From Oegoconia quadripuncta (Eukaryota; Arthropoda; Insecta; Lepidoptera; Autostichidae): a DNA stretch of 64,000 bases. The translations under genes and the position numbers were made by a program. The notes under the pieces were generated by a model. It did not search any database. It saw only the letters and a list, made by a program, of their open reading frames with translations, and was not told the DNA's origin. Location: assembly GCA_949316235.1 (NCBI GenBank), contig OX438744.1:23981578-24045577 (forward strand), in the 5' to 3' direction. Positions 57,040 to 64,000 of this stretch are shown here, piece after piece (the stretch's first letter is position 1; each line of letters begins with the position of its first letter).

Positions 57040-57345
57040 CTTGAGAGCCTGGATGCCTTTACCAGCTGCCTCGTCGAAGACTCTTGACGACAATTGACTG
57101 ACGACAATTACGCGCACCCATTCGTGCAAAACAACGCATAGCCGCACGCAAGATCTCCTGACTGCGAGCTCTACCAAGACAGCTGGGGCGCGCCCGTCAA
57201 CCGAAATACCGGGTCAGTTGATGGCCTGACTGCACGAACCATAGGTACCCAATTGCTCTGCCCATGGTTACGGTCAGCGACTAATTCTACTGACTGGGGT
57301 GTCCATCTCGGATCAGATTCCCCACGCCCACCGACTGCGCCAGCA
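57040..57345 (-). other. GC-rich block with a tRNA-primer-site-like motif
   Basis: Minus-strand TGGCGCAGTCGGTGGG (57342-57327) resembles the tRNA-Ser primer-binding site of some insect LTR retroelements. No LTR or gag/pol motif seen. Confidence 0.25.
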
Positions 57346-57467
57346 CGCTTTGAGATGTTTTTCTTCTTCTTGTGATTGTAAGTAGCTCGATATGACATGT
57401 CATATAAAATTGTAATCTGAAATTTCGTGAGTACTCTCAATGTCTGTATGAAAGGTTTGGGGTTGTA

Positions 57468-57610
57468 CAGTCAGGTTCAAAATTGCAATTATAGTCTAAG
57501 TTCGAACGGTTAAAATACTAATTACTAATTAATTTCTAAAAAAACCTTTAATTATTGTGCAATAGATCGTACTTTCACAAGAATGCCAATCGATAGTTTG
57601 AACCTGACTG
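57468..57610. mobile_element. MITE-5
   Basis: 143 bp; termini CAGTCAGGTTCAAA and TTTGAACCTGACTG; TA on both sides. Confidence 0.75.
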
Positions 57611-57612
57611 TA

Positions 57613-58428
57613 CAATTGAAGAAATTTTGTCCCCAAGAAATTAAGAAAATGACTCATCATACTATTCAGCTTTAAGTTGAAACAAAAATTAGTCTGAGTG
57701 CTTTTAGCTTCTTAATGTTATACCGCTTGTTTAGTAAAAAAAAACTTATCTTACCTAAGGATGGTGCCAATGCCCGACAATTAATGAACATGCGCAATTC
57801 AATACTATGCTAAACACGGCGAATGGGCCGTGACGGATGCGCGGACGCCGCCCGGTTGACCGACCAAGGTTGCCACAAACACAGGAAAGGAGCTCTTTTT
57901 TCTGTGTTATATTTTTGAACATGTTGTAGGTAACGTGCCTTTCCGACTGAAATTTCACTAGACTCTATTTATTTTTTTATTTTTTTTTATTTATCATTTA
58001 TTGCACACAAGAAAAAAACATACAAAAACAAAAAACTCTATAAGTGGATAACGAGATTTATCCTCTTAGTTTTCTTTTGTTTTGGAAATTACTCGACTCC
58101 GACCTAAATTTGAGTTAGGTATTTCGACTTCATCTTGATTTTTTATAAGTAGGTATAGTATTTATATCCATAGTTGGGATTTAAAAGTTTTTATTTTAAA
58201 GTATTACTAGCGAGTATCAACCCTACTACCAGCGCAGGCGCAGTCGCACGGAAACGTTGCGCATTCATAAGTTATAGCAACGATTACGATTATAATTACT
58301 GGGTTCATATTGGGTCAGTATCGGTACTTCTTATGTGAATACTGTGAACGATCAGACGGATATTAAAAAACAATTATAGTGTTTCACCGAGCTATTCAAC
58401 CTGTTTGGAAGTATTTAAATTGATTTAA
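57613..58428. other. no recognisable feature
   Basis: A T-rich tract with TTTATTGCACACAAG near 57990 suggests a LINE tail in minus orientation; otherwise nothing. Confidence 0.4.
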
Positions 58429-58433
58429 CCGCC

Positions 58434-58490
58434 TCCGTGGCTCAATGTAAACTGCATAGGGTTTACGAATCGGAGGTCGCGGGTTTGGAT
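58434..58490 (+). repeat. SINE-A, head only
   Basis: tRNA-like head CGCCTCCGTGGCTCAATGTA through GGTCGCGGGTT and then unrelated sequence: a 3'-truncated piece, opposite to the usual 5' truncation. Confidence 0.65.
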
Positions 58491-58507
58491 AGGTCGTTCA
58501 TAGATTT

Positions 58508-58690
58508 AAACCGATGAAAAAAAAAACGGGTATTATGTGTTTCATATGTGTTTATATATGTATGTGTGTGTGTCCAGTCTTTGTCCAGACGTATCTCAGT
58601 AAAGCGTGATTTCAGTGCGTGGTTTTTAAATTAATACCCGGAGATTCTTAGCCTGATCATACTATATTAATTCTGTGCCATTATTAAAGA
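58508..58690 (+). repeat. Repeat-4 fragment
   Basis: GTGTCCAGTCTTTGTCCAGA, then CGTATCTCAGTAAAGCGTG. Confidence 0.5.
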
Positions 58691-58722
58691 AAATCGTTAT
58701 TTTAATTCATAGTTATCATAAA

Positions 58723-58990
58723 TGATGTTTGGTGTAGTGTTTAGAAACGCTGACTGCTATACCAAACGGTCGCGGGTTCGAATCCCGCTATGGGCATATT
58801 ATGATAATACGGACACGTGTACCGACTTACGGATATTTTTCATTTATAAGTACTTATATGTATTTATTTACCAAAAAAAATGTATTTCTGTAAGTAGTAA
58901 TATCAACCATCTGGTATCCATAATACAAGCCTATTTAGTTGCTTAGTGTGGAACTAAATGGCGCTCTCGTATATTTATTTTATTTATTTA
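58723..58990 (+). repeat. SINE-C copy 4
   Basis: Complete head (GGTGTAGTGTTTAGAAACGC) and 3' module, with a TTTATTTTATTTATTTA tail. Confidence 0.8.
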
Positions 58991-59395
58991 GTCATCATTT
59001 TCCTGCCCTTATCCCACTCTAGGTGTGGTTGGCACAACATGTCATCTTCCACTCTCCTCTATCAGCCGTCATCTCCGTACTCACCCCTTTCACATACATA
59101 TCATTCCTCACGCAGTCTATCCACACCTTCTTTGGTCTTCCTCTACCTCTGTATCCCTCCACATTCATACTTATAACACTCGTCTTGTTACGTGCCTGTC
59201 ATCCCTCCTCATAATGTCAAATATTTTATTTATATAGTATATTTAAATATTTATATTTTACCTATAAACTTTAATACACACCTGTACACACCCATACTTA
59301 ACTGTATACACCCATTCCTGCTTACAAATTGGACCAAATATGTCCAAATGCTTGCCAAATATGTCCAAGGATATTTCTTATTAGTTATTATTTTT

Positions 59396-59540
59396 ATATA
59401 GATAGATAGATAAAGCATTTATTTACGTCACTGCCTTCACACAACTACACAACTTTTTAATTACAAAGAAATATACATACAAATACAAGTAAAGAATAGA
59501 AAATACAAAGAGCGAGCAAATACAAAGTACAAAATAAATA
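59396..59540 (-). mobile_element. LINE-i 3' end, uninterrupted
   Basis: Reference copy for the split one at 44764/45661. Confidence 0.6.
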
Positions 59541-59890
59541 CAAAATAGAAAATACAATATCTTATTAGCTTACTTTTTTCAATTCTTTTGTGATTTTTGA
59601 ATAATTTATTTAACTATTCACGATACCTTATCTACTGACTCGTATTCCGCTCATCAATTGCAGGGTTAACCGCAAGGTATCCTCGTCGCACTGAGATCAT
59701 TCACTCACGTCATAATACAAAAACATCCACAGTAAATAACATAAAGTAGGTACCTAATACGTATTTTCAATATCGAAACTTCATAATACAGTGTGTTATA
59801 ATATTCGATATTGTAACCAGCATATAAATTAGAAATAAGTACTTAATTAAAAACACTTTTAAAAACAAGCTTTTAACACTCCGTCATGAT

Positions 59891-60219
59891 TACCGCCTCC
59901 GTGGCTCAATGTAAACAACATTGGGTTTACGATTAGGAGGTCGCGGGTTCGATCCCCAGCGGGGTACATGGTTAAGTACTTGGTTGGTGGTAGGGCATTT
60001 TAAATGTCCGCCTGGCTAGCTACCACCACTTTATCTAAATCTGCCGCCAAGTAACAATGTTAATAGCATTGTTGTATTCCGGTTGTCAGAGATAAGATAG
60101 CCAGTCCCCCCTAATGTGTTGGAGTTTCCGGGTCAGTACGCTTCACCTTCGGCCTCATCTTTACTTAACGTCAGGTGTGATTGAGGTCAAGTGCTAACCC
60201 GTTGTGCATAAAAAAAAAT
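59891..60219 (+). repeat. SINE-A, complete
   Basis: Full copy with A-tail. Confidence 0.85.
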
Positions 60220-60539
60220 AATATTACGAGTGATACTACTTAGAGATACTATACTGTAAATATTTGAAATGTCCTGGATATCGAAATTTTATTCATGATT
60301 TAGTTACATCATGTACATACCTTCCTCTTACCGACTACCATAAATCATTTTCGATTCGTAAAAAAGTGGAAAATTTAAGTTTTTATGCAATGATTTTTGT
60401 CTTCGAGGACGATAACCTACGATTAAATCACAAAAATTATATACCTACCTACTGATGAAATAAAGGAGGATCGATATATTGATAGGTACCTACTTACACT
60501 GAACACGATAACACTATAATAAAATAAATTATTCTTAAG

Positions 60540-61103
60540 GCGGGTGGCCTGCACGTGTTTTATTGAAAATATACACAAAACAATACACAAAAACATTTGT
60601 TTTCATATACATGTCGATATGCCAATATTTGTTCCCTTTCTCTCTCAAAAAAAAACTTACAAATATAAAGTCAATATATAGGATTCTGGTATTTTAATGT
60701 GAAAAGGTATGCTGTCCCATAAAAGATAAACTTTGCTCAGTTCACAATAATGTAGAATTCATTTTATACGTTACGAAGCGCCTGTAATATACAAAGAGGC
60801 AATTGCTACAGTGCGCGGAATAATTCAAAGAAAAGAATCAGGCGTAAACTTTAAGTGATGCAGAAAATAGAGAAATTTTATTGTGGTGTGTACCTATATA
60901 CTGTAAGTGCATGCAAACAGGAATACAAAACAATCAATAAGTGCCCAACAATACAAAGGCAATACTGCAGTTGTAAATAAAATGAAAGTCTGGTGCAAAC
61001 ACTTCAATGAATCTGTGCTTGGGTTTGAGTCAAATCACTCCAAACAGACAGAGAACAGAAAACCATGCATGTAAAGTTATCTATAAGGGTACATGTCATG
61101 CTA
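60540..61103 (-). promoter_or_regulatory. probable 3' UTR and poly(A) signals of the right-end gene
   Basis: Downstream of the stop codon the minus strand is A/T-rich with no recognised repeat. AATAAA hexamers lie at 60882-60877 and 60563-60558, giving a 3' UTR of roughly 0.25 or 0.55 kb. Transcript data would be needed to choose. Confidence 0.45.
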
Positions 61104-61204
61104 TTACACCTCTAGCTTACATGTCAACGCGTCCCGTAGCGCAGTTGCAAGCGTTGTCAGCAAGTCGCTCAGGGCGGAGTGGTGTCGCTCGAACATGCTC
61201 ATAT
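61104..61204 (-). CDS. terminal coding exon of an unidentified multi-exon gene
   Basis: Read on the minus strand, an acceptor ending GCATAG precedes this exon. Its first two bases complete a Tyr codon begun in the upstream exon (62218). It then encodes 32 residues, including MSMFERHHSALSDLL, and ends LRDALTCKLEV followed by TAA at 61106-61104. A GTAAGC just before the stop could serve as a donor, so the exon might instead splice on; a following 3' UTR with AATAAA signals favours a true terminus. The residues are hydrophilic and leucine-patterned, as in an amphipathic helix. Phase agreement with the two upstream exons makes chance unlikely. The family was not recognised, and the visible protein is only the last 118 residues of something longer. 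Confidence 0.75.
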
Positions 61205-62217
61205 CTATGCAATTTTTACTTGATATCATACACTGTACTACATGCACTATGTATCTATGTAAAATTATGGCTGTTCTGCTTTAGTGTTGACAATCAGTTG
61301 TATAGAGGATCTATTTGGATCCAAGTCTCGTCTAAATGTTGTATATTTTGCGGACTTGTTACTTTACTTTCGCTAAGATATAGATACCTGGATGAGGTAC
61401 AGTAAAGCTATACTTTCTGTGTACATTCGACTTTGTTACATACTCCGATGCTAAGAGATAATGTAAATCAGCCCTTCTTGGATGACTGTAGGTCTCTTCT
61501 ACGGCAACGGAATAATTTATGGTAATACATATACCATATACTCCATATTAAGAAATCATGCTCAGTTAGTTATCCCGAAAAAAATATTTTATTATTCTGT
61601 ACGATACGTGTCCTATTCCTATTTCCTTTCAAGACTGAAGGACCATTACTTTCAATTTCGAAACTTGATACTTGAAACGTTTTCGAAAAAAAAATATTCA
61701 TTTCAAATTCCACTATGGCTGCACTTTTGAACATGACTGTACATTTTTTAAATGCACTTGACCTCAATCACACCTTATTTTAAGTGAGGATGAAGCCGAA
61801 GGTGGAAGCGTTCTGCACTGAAACCCCCACTATTTTGGGGGACGGGCTATCTTATCTCTGACAACCGGATGTAATGCAATTTATTAACCTTGCTGTTTGA
61901 CGGCAGACTTGGTCAGGCGGATATTTAACATGCCCTATTATGGGAAGTATAAGCCACTAAGAAAATATACAACAGCTATGTATGTTTACTTTATTTATGA
62001 AGTTCCTACCTGATTTTCTAATTCCTGTAGGCATGCAAACAACTACATATTTTAACAGATAAGTAAAAAAACTTTATTTTGTAAGTAGGCAGGATAGGGT
62101 ACATCTAAAATTGAATAAAATCTTAAACCGTTTCTTCTATGATAAAAGTTATACATACACACATTAGGCTTTATAGATACGTATATATGTGGCAACCATT
62201 CAATAAACAGTACTCAC
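61205..62217 (-). other. intron with SINE-A and MITE-5 remnants
   Basis: 1,013-bp GT-AG intron, phase 1. It holds a truncated SINE-A (61742-61939) in the gene's orientation and the right end of a MITE-5-like element ending near 61740. Confidence 0.65.
61742..61939 (-). repeat. SINE-A, head missing, diverged
   Basis: Lies in the 1-kb intron of the right-end gene, in the gene's orientation. Confidence 0.7.
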
Positions 62218-62373
62218 AAGCAGGATGATGATACAATTGTGCTACTCTGGTGCCTTCCAGCGGACCCCCGGCCAGCTTCGAGGACAGGGCTTCCAGGAAC
62301 TCCCTGACGTTCCTCAGCTCGCCGGGGAGGGGCTCGCTGGGTCCGGGGCTCTCGCGACCTTCGCATTCCTCCT
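62218..62373 (-). CDS. penultimate coding exon of the same unidentified gene
   Basis: On the minus strand this 156-nt exon lies between an acceptor (GATTCCAG) and a donor (GTGAGTA). It is symmetrical, phase 1 to phase 1, so it can be skipped without frameshift. It starts with an acidic, Pro/Gly-rich linker (EEECEGRESPGPSEPLPG) and continues into a helical-looking segment (LRNVREFLEALSSKLAGG, then VAQLYHHPA). Base composition is strikingly GC-rich against the A/T-rich introns, as expected for coding DNA. The Glu codon at its start and the Tyr codon at its end are both split by introns. Function not identified. Confidence 0.8.
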
Positions 62374-62771
62374 CTGGAATCAACAACAATAACATAGAAG
62401 AAGTGTAGAAGACTCATCATTAAATTATAGGAAAATTATATTAATAAAGGTATAGCTATGTATAGCTCTCTCCATTTCCCTTTGGGTCACCCATATTATG
62501 AGGCCCATAGTGAGCGATCATGTTTCAGTTCCATGTCATCACTGGTAACACACACTGATCATAGGCTTTCGTCTTAAGACATTGCGGTATTTAGCTACAT
62601 AGATGAATGAATTGAAGATTTGGAATACCGTTTTCAAATGGGCTTAGCCCGCAGCCCTTTGGGAGCTATAATGCTAGCGGGACGCGTCCTGAGAAGGCTG
62701 AAAAACGGAACGTTCTGCCAGAAGCTGGTCATATTAGATTCTATAACGGGACTGCGTTTGTCTGTACTTAC
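62374..62771 (-). other. intron with an RTE-type LINE remnant
   Basis: 398-bp GT-AG intron, phase 1. It contains a minus-strand RTE reverse-transcriptase fragment (see 62455-62605). Confidence 0.7.
62455..62605 (-). pseudogene. RTE-type reverse-transcriptase remnant in intron
   Basis: Minus strand CLKTKAYDQCVLPVMT, the motif preceding the AMERAMLG segment in RTE elements; both ends truncated. Confidence 0.6.
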
Positions 62772-62872
62772 CAATTTGCTCCAGCTTCTCAGTGCTGAGG
62801 GACCACGGCATGAGGCTGATGGCCCGCTGGACCTGGCGGAGGAACCACGCGCCCGACTCGAACTTCACCGAT
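62772..62872 (-). CDS. internal coding exon of the same unidentified gene
   Basis: Minus-strand exon of 101 nt between acceptor ACATTCAG and donor GTAAGTA, a near-consensus 5' splice site. The first base completes a codon from an exon beyond the window. 33 full codons follow, including FESGAWFLRQVQRAISLMPW and then SLSTEKLEQI, and one base is left for the next exon. The Trp/Phe/Leu pattern suggests a buried helical domain. No further upstream exon was found between 62873 and 64000, which is repeat-rich, so the rest of the gene lies to the right of the window. Confidence 0.8.
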
Positions 62873-63000
62873 CTGAATGTGAGAGAAAGTGTGGGGTTAA
62901 GGTTTTTAAGGTTCCGTTCAGCAAGGAACCCGTATAGTATTACCACCTCCGTCTGTCTGTCTGCGTGTCCGCGGTTCAGCTCAGAGGCTATTTTTAGGTC

Positions 63001-63418
63001 TTTATCTATGAAATTTGAGTTTTTTCTTCGTTAATCATATGTACCAATTCCTGCGATTTTCAAAGCTATATCGAAATTTGTTTTTTATTTGGAAAATGGA
63101 ATATTATTTCAAGGTTTCACATGACATATTTTTTAATTTCTGGGCTAAATCACATAATAAAAAAATTTGAACAGAGCTCTTTTCATGTGCTTCCCATAAT
63201 CATTTCTTAGATTTGCTGAAACTTTTATAAAGCGGTTACTTTTAAAAATTAAGGCTGCCTATACTTAACTTAATGTTATCCGATACTACACACAAAGTTT
63301 AGTTCAATTTGGATTTGCCGTTCCCAAAAAAAATCAAAAATGTTTGTATGGAGAAAACAGTCTTAATGAAATTCTTCATACAAAACGCCAATTTCATAGG
63401 TAAGGACCTAATATTAGA
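63001..63418 (+). repeat. Repeat-1 copy 3
   Basis: Near-identical to copy 1; lies in an intron of the right-end gene if that gene extends rightwards. Confidence 0.8.
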
Positions 63419-63884
63419 TAGCTGTAATTTGGCAAGGGGTTATACATAATAAAATCAAGAAAAAAATATTTTTAGGTTATTTCCCCTACTCTTAAAATTG
63501 AGATGACTGTTGTTGACTGACATCGTGTGGGTAGTGGCGTGCCTAGGGTTTCAAAATAGGGCAAGCCCGGCAATGTTTTTGTGGTTATTATACAGCTAGT
63601 GAAATCACATAGATGACCAAGCACATTTCAATTTCACTAGGGCGAATGTTTAAATGAAAGATTTCCTATACTATTTAAATAATTAATAGTCCTGGGGGCC
63701 GATCGCGCTAAGTTTGGACGATAATACCAAAGCTAAACCATAACCAAAAACGTTACGATAAGCACATTTCGTATCGCGCTTATTACTTGAACGGAAATTA
63801 AACTAGTTTTTTTTTAATACTCGTGGTTAGCTCTAAACATTTTGGGTTTGGTTTTATTTTGGTAGCGTCAGCCGAATGTAAGAC

Positions 63885-63963
63885 TTAATTGCGACAAACA
63901 CTATTGCGAAAGACTGAACTGCGAAAGATGGAACTGCGACAGTGCCGAACTGCGACAGGACTG
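63885..63963. repeat. short tandem repeat, 15-16-bp unit, about five copies
   Basis: Units of the form AACTGCGAAAGATGG/AACTGCGACAGTGCCG. Confidence 0.7.
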
Positions 63964-64000
63964 TTATATCAATGGTTCATTCACAAAAAATAGCGTCAGC

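Noticed and set aside
62620..62937. 105-codon plus-strand frame over the right-end exon
   Set aside because: It is the antisense shadow of the minus-strand exon at 62772-62872.

Overview
This is a gene-poor, A/T-rich stretch of insect nuclear DNA, most likely from a moth or butterfly. The reasons are abundant tRNA-headed SINEs with A-tails, truncated non-LTR retrotransposon 3' ends with microsatellite tails, TA-flanked foldback elements, Helitron-type 3' termini ending in CTAGT, a mariner remnant, and GT-AG introns with AATAAA signals. Species-level identity cannot be read from the sequence. Nothing bacterial, no operons and no CRISPR were seen.

Two host coding units can be supported. At the right end, on the minus strand, are the last three coding exons of a conserved-looking protein (62872-62772, 62373-62218, 61204-61104). 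Splice sites are canonical, phases match across both introns, and a stop is followed by a 3' UTR with AATAAA signals; the 5' part lies outside the window. At 7869-7726 (minus) is a compact 47-codon reading frame for a single-pass membrane micropeptide with a poly(A) signal 26 nt after its stop and a tandem 111-bp duplication upstream. I could not name either protein.

Most recognisable sequence is mobile DNA. SINE-A (about 335 bp, tRNA-like head) is present in 23 whole or partial copies. SINE-B and SINE-C share a 3' module; SINE-D has a GAT-repeat tail. Foldback/MITE families (called MITE-1 to MITE-7 here) and repeats without visible coding (Repeat-1 to Repeat-6) fill much of the rest. LINE remnants (LINE-a to LINE-k, plus RTE-type pieces) are recognised by C-terminal reverse-transcriptase protein motifs. 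DNA-transposon coding remnants are a mariner transposase N-terminus (25911-26243), a Harbinger-type transposase N-terminus (9428-9548) and two Crypton-like tyrosine-recombinase N-termini (about 10243 and 45217, minus).

The most informative structure is nesting: a foldback element inside a SINE-B with the empty site recoverable from sister copies (3135-4175); a GC-rich element with an 11-bp duplication and a Harbinger MITE inside Repeat-2 (8605-9765); a Crypton-like element inside a LINE tail (44764-45722); and a MITE-2 split by two LINE-d copies, a Repeat-2 piece and LINE-e (49629-50875). Other structures include a 16-bp minisatellite with a perfect 48-bp higher-order repeat, several long hairpins (one of 74 nt is microRNA-precursor sized), and a 256-bp tandem duplication that looks identical by eye. 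All repeat family names are local labels, and all boundaries were set by eye.
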